In this document: positions 20,416 through 30,718 of the stretch, piece after piece
Position numbering within the stretch: the stretch's first letter is position 1
Layout: each line of letters begins with the position of its first letter
Virus record (IMG/VR): IMGVR_UViG_3300005663_000094
Coordinates: 1 to 43,014 of that record
Length of the DNA stretch: 43,014 bases
Strand: one strand, 5' to 3'
DNA from: a virus
Position numbers and translations under genes: made by a program
The notes under the pieces: generated by a model
What the model was told of the DNA's origin: nothing
Seen by the model: only the letters and a program-made list of their open reading frames with translations
Database searches by the model: none

Positions 20416-21817
20416 TTATGTTTACATTCAAGATAGTAACAACCAACGTCAGGTAAAATGGCAACCCTGGCCATATCTTCTAAGGTTACTTGACGACTAC
20501 CTAAATCCTGACATAAGAGAATTACATATTGGCAAAGCTAACCAGTTGGGTATAACTTGGCTTTGGGATGCTGTCATCGGTGTTTGGAAGCCTCTTTTCC
20601 ACGACAACATTACCAGTTTGCTTATATCGCACAAAGAGCAAGGTGGGTCGTGGGAACAGATTTGGAAATGCAACTATATTCTTGATAGATTACCGCCCTT
20701 CCTCACCCTAAAGTTAAACACAGATAAAAAGAGCGAAATAGGTTTCGCAGGGAATGATAGTCGTGTGTTAGCTCTTCCATCAACGAAAGTCGCAGGGGCG
20801 GGTTATAATGCTTCTGACATTTTTAGTGACGAGCAAGATTTACATCCAGAGGCGTCTGAGAATGCTGCCTTTTTAAGCCCTACCATTGATGCAGGGAAGG
20901 CGAAAACAGTAGCAGCATCTACGAGGAATACAGGGATTGCCCGTGAGCAATCCTATTTTATGAATCGTTACCTGCAAATCAAACAAGGGTTAATCCCTAA
21001 CGCTAAAGCTGTTTTCTTGGGTTGGAAAGAGCGTCCTGTCCGTGATGAGGGGATGACGCTAGACGAATTTTACGAGACTCGCCTTAGACCACGCTACAAG
21101 GAGTGGGATTTAGATGCACATTATCCTGAAACGGAAGAGCAGTTTTTAACAGAAGCCCGTAAGACTGGGTTCTTTGACAAAGAAGGTATAGCTTATATCA
21201 GGAGAGATTGCTACGAGGAGATAGAAAAAGATGAGACGGTTAGGATGTGGGAACATCCTGTAGCGGGGAGGAGATACACAGCGTTCTGCGACCCATCGGA
21301 TGGTTCTGACCCTCACGCTTTCGGGATTATGGACACTCAGACAGAAAGATTGGTTTGCATCTCACACGGGAAGGTTAAACTAGAGAAGGTGGCCGAACTC
21401 TTTGATAAGTATATTAGAAAGTATAATAACGCTTTTAATGAGTTTGAATTAAACGGATGTGGGGGGCAGCGGATGGGGCAATATCTTCTTGATATGAGAA
21501 CGCCTAATCGTAGAGTTACAGGAGTTTCCAGGGATAGAAAGAACAAATATGGTTGGTGGACGGGCACTAAAACCAAACCTTTAATGCTTGATACGCTACG
21601 GGAAGCGGTAGAGAACAAGCGACTGAGAATTCATTATGCTGGGATACCAAATGAATTGGAATTTATGACTCGTAAAGAGGGTGAAGACCCTTCAGTGCCT
21701 CGTGGGAAGAATGATGATTTAATTATGATGTTGGGGGGGTTATTGCAGATTAGAAGAGAGAGTAGGGTCGGTTCTTTTACGGTCATAGCTCCTGGTAAAT
21801 GTAAGGGTTTTAGATGA
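20294..21817 (+). CDS. terL: Terminase large subunit
   Basis: The 507-residue protein has the two-domain packaging motor layout. The ATPase has a P-loop-like HIGKANQLGIT at 78-88 and a DE pair at 179-180 (IFSDEQD). The C-terminal RNase H-like nuclease has acidic residues in AFCDPSDGSDP (Asp333), FELNG (Glu385) and GKNDDLIM (Asp474/475). The start is uncertain because GGAG lies too close to the first ATG, and the true start may be slightly downstream. It lies between terS and the portal, as expected. Confidence 0.95.
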   Translation: MTIEGLTEKPKKNSERKRSDLEWEYKEWKKCQKSPLYFLTNYVYIQDSNNQRQVKWQPWPYLLRLLDDYLNPDIRELHIGKANQLGITWLWDAVIGVWKPLFHDNITSLLISHKEQGGSWEQIWKCNYILDRLPPFLTLKLNTDKKSEIGFAGNDSRVLALPSTKVAGAGYNASDIFSDEQDLHPEASENAAFLSPTIDAGKAKTVAASTRNTGIAREQSYFMNRYLQIKQGLIPNAKAVFLGWKERPVRDEGMTLDEFYETRLRPRYKEWDLDAHYPETEEQFLTEARKTGFFDKEGIAYIRRDCYEEIEKDETVRMWEHPVAGRRYTAFCDPSDGSDPHAFGIMDTQTERLVCISHGKVKLEKVAELFDKYIRKYNNAFNEFELNGCGGQRMGQYLLDMRTPNRRVTGVSRDRKNKYGWWTGTKTKPLMLDTLREAVENKRLRIHYAGIPNELEFMTRKEGEDPSVPRGKNDDLIMMLGGLLQIRRESRVGSFTVIAPGKCKGFR

Positions 21818-23601
21818 AAACTATTACACAAATTCAAAAACGAGCTACGTGGTTAGAAGACACATACCACGCTAATAGAATAACGAACCAAAATAAAGTT
21901 GATAGGTATTATCGGGACAACTTTGATGTTCCTCACGTTAAAGCTCCCTATACTATCATAAGGCAAGGGACTGGTAGGGAACTTGTAGACACTCCTGCCT
22001 CTCATATTGTGACTGCTCACCCGCAGGTTTCAGTGGAAGCTACGGGGGGGTCGGATGCTGCTTTGGAGAGGGCACGGAAAGTAGGTTCTTTGCTTAATCA
22101 TTGGGCTGATTATATCGGGATGCAAAACCCCAACCCATATCAAGAGGGGATTAAGAAGTTATTAAGGCGTGGCGAGAAGTGGATACAGATAGTCCATAAT
22201 CCTGAATTCAGTGAAGAAGAACCATTCCAAGATGATATTCCTGTTCTCTTCGCCCTTCTAGACCCTATGGTAGTTTTCGGAAGCCCTAATGAGCGGAACG
22301 GTGTCCCCGATTATATTGTTGTATCTTATAAGAAACATTACCAGGCAGTCCAGAGTAAATACGAACACTGGGCAAATCCTAAAAATAGGGACGAAAACGA
22401 TAAGTATGCTAATTGGCTTGAATACTGGGGGTCGTATAAAGTTAAGCGAAAAGGCAAAGAGAAAACTGTCCATATAAGGTATTTTGAAGCGGACGGTCAA
22501 CCCATTTTAGAGACTACTGGGTCAACGGAGAAAAACCCCGAATATGGTATTCAGCCTAACTTATTGGGCTTTGTGCCTTTTGTTCACGCTTATTCGGGTT
22601 ACGGGGATAGAACAGCAAGCGGAGCACCTGAAGATTTGGCTGTTAGCAGATTACAACCCCATATGGGTAAGTTGCTTGAAGAAACGGAAGTTGCTAGTTA
22701 CATTGCTTCTCAGTTAAAAATTCACGCTATTGGTAAGGTTAAGATTAAGATTAAAGACCCTGAGTTCATTGATGCGGCTAAAAATGCAGACTACGACTTT
22801 AGTGTGGGGGCAAAAAATTACGAAGTAACCCCACAATATGAGTTTGAGGAGAGTTTAGGGGTAGAGCCTGGCCCTGCTGTTTTCGCCCATCTATCCAATA
22901 TAAAATCTGATATACAACGGGTTAATCCACCTATTATGCAGGGTATCGGTTCGGGTTCTTCTGGTAGACAGGAGGATATTTATACAAAACACGCCCTTGC
23001 CCAATATGAAAGCGTTATAAACAATTCTTCTACGGCTTGGGCGATTGCTTTTGGTCTTGCGTTAAGGGTGTTAAAAAATGAGACTTATGGTCTTTTACCT
23101 CTGTCCACAAAAGCAATAAGTATCAAGAAGGGGCAGAGAGTTAGCGAAGCTATTACAGTTAAAGACGAAGATATTGATAACTTTAGATGCACTCTTCAGT
23201 TAAAGGCTGCTGACCCGATAGAAGACAAGGCTCAAGCATATACGGGGATGGCGATGTGGCAAGCTAGAGCGATAGACCACAAGACTATGCTTGTCAAATA
23301 TCACGGCTATACCCCTGACGAGGCTGACGATACTATCGCTAATACTGACCTTGAATGGATGATTAAGGAAGACCCCGATTTTGTAAAGGCAGTAACCTCG
23401 GCAGTGAAGGAAAAGATGGGCATACAGGATACCTCTCAAATGGCTCAACTAGGTCAAGAGGGTGCTGTCTTTGGGCAACAGGGCAAAGAGGGTGGCTCCC
23501 CAAGACAGGGTAATGTGAAAAACCCACAAGCAGCTTTAGAACAAGCCGATATGTTAATGGCTTCTAGGACATCAAGAAGGCCTCCTGGGTTGGGCGGATG
23601 A
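21814..23601 (+). CDS. Portal protein
   Basis: A 595-residue protein directly after terL, overlapping it by ATGA. Length, position and features fit a portal: an N-terminal helical part, a mixed alpha/beta wing with a DYIVVSYKKHYQ segment, a helical stem region (VNPPIMQGIGSGSSGRQEDI) and a polar Gln/Gly-rich tail. Portals form the dodecameric DNA channel at one capsid vertex. The assignment rests mainly on synteny and size. Confidence 0.88.
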   Translation: MKTITQIQKRATWLEDTYHANRITNQNKVDRYYRDNFDVPHVKAPYTIIRQGTGRELVDTPASHIVTAHPQVSVEATGGSDAALERARKVGSLLNHWADYIGMQNPNPYQEGIKKLLRRGEKWIQIVHNPEFSEEEPFQDDIPVLFALLDPMVVFGSPNERNGVPDYIVVSYKKHYQAVQSKYEHWANPKNRDENDKYANWLEYWGSYKVKRKGKEKTVHIRYFEADGQPILETTGSTEKNPEYGIQPNLLGFVPFVHAYSGYGDRTASGAPEDLAVSRLQPHMGKLLEETEVASYIASQLKIHAIGKVKIKIKDPEFIDAAKNADYDFSVGAKNYEVTPQYEFEESLGVEPGPAVFAHLSNIKSDIQRVNPPIMQGIGSGSSGRQEDIYTKHALAQYESVINNSSTAWAIAFGLALRVLKNETYGLLPLSTKAISIKKGQRVSEAITVKDEDIDNFRCTLQLKAADPIEDKAQAYTGMAMWQARAIDHKTMLVKYHGYTPDEADDTIANTDLEWMIKEDPDFVKAVTSAVKEKMGIQDTSQMAQLGQEGAVFGQQGKEGGSPRQGNVKNPQAALEQADMLMASRTSRRPPGLGG

Positions 23602-23864
23602 AAGAAAACAAAATGGACAAACTCAAGTTCTTAGGTATGGAGAGGGTGGGAAGGGCACTTAAAAAAGCTGATGAAACTTGGGATGGTGTCCAACCTTTTA
23701 ATACCAAAATCTCACCTGCTATAGACTATCTATACACTTGGGATAAATTAAACCTTCCAGAAAACGCAGACATAAAAGCACAAATAGTTATGGAATTTGG
23801 TTTTGGTATATTGACCGAAATAGAAAAGAAAGCCCTTAGAAGTAGAGAAGCGAGGGGGTTGTAA
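23598..23864 (+). CDS. Hypothetical 88-residue virion-region protein
   Basis: The ATG overlaps the portal stop as ATGA. A small helical protein (MERVGRALKKADETWDGVQP) with aromatic residues. Its stop overlaps the next start. It could be a minor head protein; function unknown. Confidence 0.75.
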   Translation: MKENKMDKLKFLGMERVGRALKKADETWDGVQPFNTKISPAIDYLYTWDKLNLPENADIKAQIVMEFGFGILTEIEKKALRSREARGL

Positions 23865-24967
23865 TGAGAGATTGGGATGCTTTTATCGCTTGGCTTATAG
23901 ATAAATATGGGGGGATAAACGCCCAAAGTATTATTTATGAAATAACACGTGGTTTAGAAGAATATCCACCCGACCCTGCTAGATTAGAGAGTAACGAGTT
24001 TTATCAAGCATTCCTTGCGGAACAACCAGAAACTCCACAGCGGCAAGAAGATGTTCCTCCTGCAGAAAGGGAGGGAGCTGAGCCTAGAGCGGGGCAACCG
24101 CCGACTATGGTTGCAATAAGAGTTCCCGAACAGGTCTATGGTGGTGTTATAGAGTGGTCTGACGGAACATTTACTGATGCTTTAGAACCCTTCAAACCCA
24201 TATCTGGCGAAGATGCCCAATCCCTGATAGATTTTTATGGGGTGGGGCTTGAGGCACCAGAAGGCATTGATAGAGAACGATTAGAACAAACAATACGAGA
24301 GTTTGAAAATTTATCTGAGCAAGAGAAACAATATCTGGCTTTAATGCTACGCCCCTGGGAAGAATTAACTTTCGCAGAACAAGCACGATTTGACCTTGAC
24401 AGAGATAGATTTGAGCAAGAAGCGGAGCAATGGGAAGCAGAATTTGCTCGCCTTCAAGGGTTAGATGAATTAGGGCAACAGCAATGGGCTGCAGAGATGA
24501 CTCAAAGGGCGTTGGAATTCGGCACTTTATCTGCCTGGCAGGAATCACAGATAGGTTTAAGTGAACAGCAAATAGACCAGCAACGATTTGAATTTGGGAA
24601 TTTATCGGCTTGGCAGCAGGCTCAAATGGAGATGATGATGAGGCAATGGGGGGAACTGTCAGCCTCAGAACAAGCCCAGTTCAATTTTGATAGAGAACAG
24701 TTTGAGTGGGAAAAACAGCGTATAACCTTTGAATTTGAAAACCTATCTGCTCAACAAGAGTCCCAAAGGGAGCTTGGATTAAGAGGATTAGGCTTACAAG
24801 AAAGAATAGCTCAGACAGAAATAAATAAAAGCCCAATGGATTGGATGGCAGCGTGGAATTGGTCTAATCCCACTTGGTCAGGTGAACCGAGAGGAACACC
24901 CAATCCTGAAGCGATACCTTACCACGAAATACCCGTAGGTGGGTTTCCACCTTCAGGAGGTAGATAA
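23864..24967 (+). CDS. Repeat-containing coiled-coil virion protein
   Basis: The 367-residue protein has an N-terminal globular part (1-55), a Pro/Glu linker, and a Gln/Glu-rich helical region with internal repeats. EFxxLSxxQ units occur at about 146-157, 218-229, 242-253 and 290-301. A larger unit with WEEL...FAEQARFDLDRDRF (165-195) recurs as WGEL...SEQAQFNFDREQF (261-290). The end is Pro/Gly/Trp rich. Such extended proteins next to the portal are usually internal virion or ejection proteins; no enzymatic motif is seen. Confidence 0.8.
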   Translation: MRDWDAFIAWLIDKYGGINAQSIIYEITRGLEEYPPDPARLESNEFYQAFLAEQPETPQRQEDVPPAEREGAEPRAGQPPTMVAIRVPEQVYGGVIEWSDGTFTDALEPFKPISGEDAQSLIDFYGVGLEAPEGIDRERLEQTIREFENLSEQEKQYLALMLRPWEELTFAEQARFDLDRDRFEQEAEQWEAEFARLQGLDELGQQQWAAEMTQRALEFGTLSAWQESQIGLSEQQIDQQRFEFGNLSAWQQAQMEMMMRQWGELSASEQAQFNFDREQFEWEKQRITFEFENLSAQQESQRELGLRGLGLQERIAQTEINKSPMDWMAAWNWSNPTWSGEPRGTPNPEAIPYHEIPVGGFPPSGGR

Positions 24968-25863
24968 TGACAATGCCACCGAGGGTGCAACCAACTGAAG
25001 ATAGACCGCCTGGAAGAGACCCAGTCTCACCACCGCCAGGGGGGGGGCCTAGCATTACTGGTGAAATTTTAACTTGGGAAATAGAAGAACGACCAAACGG
25101 ATATGATGTTCTTGTCGGGTATGACGAGACTGGGAGAGCGGTAACAGGCGCTCCTATCGGGCAGACTATTTTTAGGGATTCAGGAGACGATAGTAAATAC
25201 AGTCTTACTAGAGCTTTTGAACAGGCTAGGGAACAATGGACAACTATTTTGCAACTTCGGGAGGAATCTCTTACTAAAGACTCACCTTTGGGACAATATG
25301 GGCCAGCACATTTATTAGATGATTCACAGTGGGAACATTATCTCAAAACGACAGGGGAGGCTCCTAGTGATATAACGGGGAAATACAGAAGCAAGTATTT
25401 GTCCTCTCCCTCTGAGATAGAGGCTGCGTGGAATATATTTAACCCCGATGTATCTTTAGCGGAAGCTCTTGGGCAGAAATGGGAAGGTGGTGTTATCCCA
25501 TCTTGGTTCGCACAGAAACACGGTATCTCAAGCCCCCAAGAACCAAGGATTGGACGACCACCTTTTCCTCAACAAGTTCCGTGGGCTGGCCCCCCAACTC
25601 CTGGATTTCTGACAGAATTAACAGGATTAGAAAGAGGTCAACCATTAGAGGCGAGACCGACTAAATTCGCAAGTGGTCAGTTATTAAGTAGATTAACACC
25701 TTCTCAATTACAAGGGGTAGGTGGGTATGTAAATTGGGCTGCGGGACAAGTATCTGGTGCTCCCGCTAGTTTTGAAGACTGGTTCAGGGGTAGTCAGCGT
25801 TTGTTACCCACAAGTGTTCCTAGAGGAACGGTAAGATGGTCTCCGTCACAGTATAGAGTATAA
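24967..25863 (+). CDS. Pro/Gly-rich virion protein
   Basis: A 298-residue protein starting in TAATGA overlap with the previous gene. The N-terminus is Pro-rich (PPGRDPVSPPPGGGPS), then a beta-rich domain at about 35-75 (GYDVLVGYDETGRAVTG), and a second Pro-rich stretch near 190-215. Likely an extended structural protein packed with the neighbouring virion proteins. Function unknown. Confidence 0.75.
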   Translation: MTMPPRVQPTEDRPPGRDPVSPPPGGGPSITGEILTWEIEERPNGYDVLVGYDETGRAVTGAPIGQTIFRDSGDDSKYSLTRAFEQAREQWTTILQLREESLTKDSPLGQYGPAHLLDDSQWEHYLKTTGEAPSDITGKYRSKYLSSPSEIEAAWNIFNPDVSLAEALGQKWEGGVIPSWFAQKHGISSPQEPRIGRPPFPQQVPWAGPPTPGFLTELTGLERGQPLEARPTKFASGQLLSRLTPSQLQGVGGYVNWAAGQVSGAPASFEDWFRGSQRLLPTSVPRGTVRWSPSQYRV

Positions 25864-25864
25864 T

Positions 25865-28800
25865 ATGACATTACCGCCAGATTTAAAAACTCCGCCAATA
25901 ACTTGGGGAGGACAGATTAAACCACAACCTATGGTAAAACCTGCTCCGATGATTAAACCCTCTCCGTTTGAGGTTCCACAGATAGGATTACCACAGATAA
26001 CTCCGACTGTATTACCCGAAGAACACATTGAGTTACCTTGGTGGCAGAGGGCATTGCAAGTATTCGCCACTCCTTTTGTGTGGGTTGATGAGAATATAAT
26101 TCAACCAGGGCTTGCTATATCAGGGGTTACAATAGGGTTTGTTGATGAAGTAGAGAGAGACGCAGGCGAGGATTACTGGGAGTGGAAAAAGAGGTCTTGG
26201 GCTGGGTGGGATGCTCCTGGGTTTAATTTGAACGTCCCCTGGTCTGATGAACCTTGGCGGGTTGACCTTAAAGGTGTAATGGAGATAGCCCCTTGGTTGT
26301 TAATCCCTGCGGTTGGGCAGGTAGGGACTGCCGTGAGTGGATTAGGTAAGGTGGGATTAAGAGCATCGGGTCAAGCTCTGAAATCTGCCGTAACAGCAGG
26401 GCAAACGGGAGAAGCAACACGAATAGCTGCAGGTATGGTAATTTCATACTCCCCTTGGGGGTTGGCGGAAAAGGCTGTGGGGGTGACTGCTGGGAAGGCT
26501 ATTAAAGGTGGATTTAAGAGTATAGGTTTTATTAGCGAAAGAGTAGGTAAGTCAGTTAGCGAGAAATTATTTGGTAAAATACCTGACCCCCCACCACCAA
26601 CGATAGCTGAAACCAAACTAACCAAATACTGGAAGGAAGCAGTGATGCCCGCCTATGGGAAGGTGCATCGTTTAATCCCCGAACAGTTAAGACCAGAGCA
26701 GAGAGCAGTTATAGAAAAACACCGAGCCATTTTTGGAGAAGGCAAGATTTCTCACCAAGAGTGGAGAAGAAGGGTAGATAAAGATTTAGCGAAACTCGGC
26801 GGAGTAAAGGATGAGTTTGCTTTAACCCCCGAAGCCCTTGCGTCCCGACAGGCAAAAGAGATAGCGAAAATTGAAGCAAACGTTGTAAGTGGTGTGGCAA
26901 GCAAAGAGTTGGGGGATAAATTAATCTCTAAAATTAAGAAAAGCCCTGAATTTACAGCAGTGCCTTTCAGGAAGGCAGAAATGGCTGAGTTTATGGCTAA
27001 AATAAACAAGGCAGAACAAGACGGCTATGTGGCTCTTGGTAGTGTCAATGAACTAAATGACCTTCTAGTTCTAGGTCTAATACCAGAACCTCGCTTCTTA
27101 GAACAATGGGCATCTATATTTGGCAAAGAATTCGCAGAAGCTACGGGGAAGTTTATCAATCTTAAGCCGAGTATTAGAGCCAAGATTATAGATGGGCTTA
27201 ACTTACCCCGTGCTGTTCTTGCTACGCTTGACCTTTCAGCGACATTTAGACAGGGATTGATTTTAGGGTTAGTAAGACCGAAAGATGTCCCCCGTGCCTT
27301 TATAAGACAATTAAAATACTTTGGTTCAGAGAAATTATCTCTTCAGATGGATGATATGTTACGAAGTCGCCCTCTATATCGGGAGGGAATTAAGGCTGGG
27401 ATTGAATTCCAAGCGGTAAGAAGAGGGGCTTTATCAAGGATGAAAGAAGAGCCTTTCTTCTCCAACCTAGCTCAAAACATTCCTTTCGTTAGAAGGTCGG
27501 AAAGAGCATTCACTGGGTATCTTAACGAAATGCGGATGACTGCTTTTGAGGCTGGTTATGGAGTTTTACAAGCTCAAGCAGTGGGTAGCGTTGGACTTAC
27601 GAAGTTACTCCCCGAACATCTTAAATTATTTGGGGATTTTATTAACTTTGCTTCAGGTAGAGGGACGCTACCATTTAATACTACCCAATACGCCCCCCTT
27701 CTGAATGCGGTCTTATTCTCACCTAGATACCAGATGTCAACACTCGGACTACCCAAGATACTGGGGCGGATGTTACTTAGTAAAAACCCTTATATAAGGA
27801 AGCAAGCAGCGTTAGCTCTTGCTACATTCGCTGGTGGGGGGGCGGGTTTGTTGGGATTACTTAATACTACAGGCATAGCGAAGGTTGAAGGCGACCCCCG
27901 TGCTGGTGATTTCGGTAAGATTAGATTTAGGACAGGAGAAGATGCTCAAGGTAATCCGATATACAGTGAAACGAGATTTGACCCGTGGAGAGGTTATATT
28001 CAATATGCTAGATTTGCTGCCCAGATGCTAATGGGAGAAAGAAAGTCAGCCTTTGGGAATATAAACAAAGCTGAAAGGTGGGATATTGCTTTAAGATTTG
28101 CTCAAACCAAGTTCTCCCCTGCTGCTGGTTTGATAGCTGATTTATGGAAGGGCGAGAATTATCTAGGAGAACCGATATTTGAAAAAACGACTGGATTTAT
28201 CAAAGTGGCGAAAGACCGCCTTCTTCCTTTAGCTGTTCAGGATGTAATGGATGCTATAGAGATGCAAGGGGCGAACGGGATATGGGTGGCAGCACCAGCT
28301 TCTCTTGGTATAGGTGTTTTGACTTTTGTTAATGACCTTAATCGTATTCAACAGAAAATAGCCAGAGATATGGGATATGAAGGATGGGACGCCATAGACC
28401 CCAAAACACGAAGAGAGATAGAAATGACCAACACCGAACTACAGGTGGCTACTATTGCTTTTGATAGGCAAACAATGGGTTTTGCTTGGTCAGATTGGCA
28501 TCAAGCGGGCAAAGCTATTGATAATGTATTTAGACAGAATGTAGAACTTGCGGTGGCAGAATACCGCAAAACCGATGATGGTTATAAATTCAAGGAGAAA
28601 GTGAGTGATGCGTTTACTGCAAAGCGTGGGGGATACCAAGCGAGAGAAGCGGAATTACGGTTTGAGGATATAGTTAAAAGGTTAAACATACAAGATACAG
28701 TAGAGTCCGATTTGGTTCTTGGCCCCGAAGCAATGGCTATCAGAATTTACAATGATGCCCTTTGGGGCGAGGATATGTATGACGAGTTTGGGAATTATAA

Positions 28801-29101
28801 ATACAGTAAGGCTGATATCCGCAAAGAACAACTTTTAAGGGATTTGGGTCAGGAGATGTTTACTTATGCAGAAGAATATCGTGGATTAAAATATGAGGAT
28901 TTCCCACCTGAATTTCAACAGCTAAAAGAAGCTCAAACGATACTAGAGCCATATTGGGAGGTGAAAGAAGAAGCAGATAAATACTTTGGGCTACAAGATA
29001 GCCCACGCAAGGACGCCTTTATATTAAGGCGTAGAAAAGCAATTAAGAGAGGAAATCCAATGATTGGATTTTACCTAGATATATTCTATAAAAGGAGTTA
29101 A
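25865..29101 (+). CDS. Large internal virion protein, 1078 residues
   Basis: The largest gene in the window. Residues 1-60 are Pro-rich, like the preceding protein. The region from about 110 to 210 is Gly/Ala-rich and may be membrane-active. A central block near 455-570 (LDLSATFRQGLILGLVRP, then FTGYLNEMRM) resembles large polyvalent-protein-associated domains that phages carry in virion proteins. A hydrophobic Ala/Gly segment lies near 640-665. The C-terminal third is helical and charged. I infer an ejection or internal protein. It occupies the portal-scaffold interval rather than the place of a tape measure. Confidence 0.75.
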   Translation: MTLPPDLKTPPITWGGQIKPQPMVKPAPMIKPSPFEVPQIGLPQITPTVLPEEHIELPWWQRALQVFATPFVWVDENIIQPGLAISGVTIGFVDEVERDAGEDYWEWKKRSWAGWDAPGFNLNVPWSDEPWRVDLKGVMEIAPWLLIPAVGQVGTAVSGLGKVGLRASGQALKSAVTAGQTGEATRIAAGMVISYSPWGLAEKAVGVTAGKAIKGGFKSIGFISERVGKSVSEKLFGKIPDPPPPTIAETKLTKYWKEAVMPAYGKVHRLIPEQLRPEQRAVIEKHRAIFGEGKISHQEWRRRVDKDLAKLGGVKDEFALTPEALASRQAKEIAKIEANVVSGVASKELGDKLISKIKKSPEFTAVPFRKAEMAEFMAKINKAEQDGYVALGSVNELNDLLVLGLIPEPRFLEQWASIFGKEFAEATGKFINLKPSIRAKIIDGLNLPRAVLATLDLSATFRQGLILGLVRPKDVPRAFIRQLKYFGSEKLSLQMDDMLRSRPLYREGIKAGIEFQAVRRGALSRMKEEPFFSNLAQNIPFVRRSERAFTGYLNEMRMTAFEAGYGVLQAQAVGSVGLTKLLPEHLKLFGDFINFASGRGTLPFNTTQYAPLLNAVLFSPRYQMSTLGLPKILGRMLLSKNPYIRKQAALALATFAGGGAGLLGLLNTTGIAKVEGDPRAGDFGKIRFRTGEDAQGNPIYSETRFDPWRGYIQYARFAAQMLMGERKSAFGNINKAERWDIALRFAQTKFSPAAGLIADLWKGENYLGEPIFEKTTGFIKVAKDRLLPLAVQDVMDAIEMQGANGIWVAAPASLGIGVLTFVNDLNRIQQKIARDMGYEGWDAIDPKTRREIEMTNTELQVATIAFDRQTMGFAWSDWHQAGKAIDNVFRQNVELAVAEYRKTDDGYKFKEKVSDAFTAKRGGYQAREAELRFEDIVKRLNIQDTVESDLVLGPEAMAIRIYNDALWGEDMYDEFGNYKYSKADIRKEQLLRDLGQEMFTYAEEYRGLKYEDFPPEFQQLKEAQTILEPYWEVKEEADKYFGLQDSPRKDAFILRRRKAIKRGNPMIGFYLDIFYKRS

Positions 29102-29104
29102 TAA

Positions 29105-29845
29105 ATGTCGGAAAAAGAAGCAGAAGTTGAAGAAACTGCTACCGAACCAAACGGGGAAGTGCAGGAAGAAGCAACCAAAACCTTCGCACAAGAAGACGTA
29201 GATGCGATAGTAGCTGAAAAGAACAAAAGGATTAAGGACTTAGAGAACCAAAATAAGGGTCTCTCTAAGTTACAATCCGAAGCAACTTTGGATGCAGAAA
29301 GGCTTAGAAGTCAACCACAATCTTCGGGAGTAGCAGAAGCACTGGAAGCTGTCCTAAAGGCTATGCCCCAGCAGACAGACATAGATGGAAGACCTGTCAT
29401 CAATCCTGAAATAGCGAAAGCACAAGCACGTCTTAACTTTCTTAAACAACAGGAAAGGCAAAAACAGCAAGTAGCTTACGCCACTGGTGAGAGGCAAAAA
29501 ATGCGTCAAGAAGCTGAGGAAGCTGGGATAGACCCAGATGGTGATGAATTAGCCCTTGTTGAACTAGCGTGGGATAATAACAATCCCGCAGTAGCTAGGA
29601 AATGGCTTGACAAGGCGAAGAAGAAACACCTTAAAACAGAACCTGCAAAGGAGACTAAAGTGACTAAAACCGAAGAAGAAATAAGGGCTGAAGTAACGTC
29701 CGAATTAACGGCTAAATACAAGATACAAGACACTATTAGCCCATCGGGGGTTAATGTAAGTTTCACCGAAACCGAGCGGAAATACGCAGAAGGAGAGATT
29801 TCCTTTACTGAGTATTCCGCCGCACGCAAAAAACAAAACCTATAA
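29105..29845 (+). CDS. Capsid scaffolding protein
   Basis: The 246-residue protein is acidic, Glu/Gln/Lys rich and largely coiled-coil, lacks aromatic core motifs and lies immediately before the major capsid gene. These are the hallmarks of phage scaffolds. The N-terminus is very acidic (MSEKEAEVEETATEPNGE) and the C-terminal part carries a short basic end (AARKKQNL) that could contact the coat protein. Confidence 0.85.
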   Translation: MSEKEAEVEETATEPNGEVQEEATKTFAQEDVDAIVAEKNKRIKDLENQNKGLSKLQSEATLDAERLRSQPQSSGVAEALEAVLKAMPQQTDIDGRPVINPEIAKAQARLNFLKQQERQKQQVAYATGERQKMRQEAEEAGIDPDGDELALVELAWDNNNPAVARKWLDKAKKKHLKTEPAKETKVTKTEEEIRAEVTSELTAKYKIQDTISPSGVNVSFTETERKYAEGEISFTEYSAARKKQNL

Positions 29846-29854
29846 GGAGGTAAA

Positions 29855-30709
29855 ATGGCTATCCAGACAGCAACTACTGGACAGTTAGCCAATGCCCAAG
29901 CCATTGTTATAGCCGAAACCCTTTTCACAATGGAGCACAATGCTCCGTGTAAGAACACATTTACTCCGTTTACTTTGGGTAAAGGGGAAAAACAGATTAC
30001 TGTTCCTAAAGTGGGGCAGATGACTGCGACTGACTTGACTGATGGTATTGATATAACGTCCAGCGAAGCAATCGGGATGACCTCAACCGACCTCACTACG
30101 GCTGAAGTTGGGTTGAAAGTTATTCTAACTGATAAGCTAATAAGACAGGAAAAGCCAGATGTGCTACGTATGGTTGGTAGGCAGATGGGCGATGCGATGG
30201 CAAGGAAGGTTGACACCGATTGCATCGCACTATTTGATGGTCTTTCTAACGCTTATGGTGCAAGTGCTGCTAAACTTAATTTTAGAAGTTTCGTAGCTAA
30301 CATCGCTATCCTGAAAACACTGAAAGCACCACGCCCCTACGCCTGCGTTCTCCATCCGTATGTAATTTACTGGCTATCAAGGGATGTCGCTAAGGTCGGT
30401 TCTTATCCAATGCCACACGGCTTTAGCGAAGAGTTGCTCAAAGACTTTTGGGCGATGACCCTAGACCACGTAGCGGTGATAGACGACGGCAATATATCAT
30501 CTGGAGCAGGTAGCAAGGGTGCTATGTATTCAAAAGCAGCGTTTGCATACATCCAGTCCCAAACCCCTAGTGTTGAGCAAGAAAGAGATGCGTCACTTCG
30601 TGCTACAGAAGTAGTAATGGTTAGTGACTATGGTGCTTTTGAACTTGACGATGGGTATGGGGTTGAGATGCAATATACTGCTTCTATCCCGTCAACAACG
30701 TCTACTTAA
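29855..30709 (+). CDS. Major capsid protein
   Basis: A 284-residue protein with AAGGAGG before its ATG, directly after the scaffold. The mixed alpha/beta sequence fits an HK97-fold coat protein of the P22-coat-like group: TVPKVGQMTATDLTDG, the VILTDKLIRQEKPDVLRM spine-helix-like segment, the YACVLHPYVIYWLS strand, and VVMVSDYGAFELDDGYGV near the end. Position and strong ribosome binding site fit the most abundant late product. Confidence 0.9.
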   Translation: MAIQTATTGQLANAQAIVIAETLFTMEHNAPCKNTFTPFTLGKGEKQITVPKVGQMTATDLTDGIDITSSEAIGMTSTDLTTAEVGLKVILTDKLIRQEKPDVLRMVGRQMGDAMARKVDTDCIALFDGLSNAYGASAAKLNFRSFVANIAILKTLKAPRPYACVLHPYVIYWLSRDVAKVGSYPMPHGFSEELLKDFWAMTLDHVAVIDDGNISSGAGSKGAMYSKAAFAYIQSQTPSVEQERDASLRATEVVMVSDYGAFELDDGYGVEMQYTASIPSTTST

Positions 30710-30718
30710 TGAGGTAAT

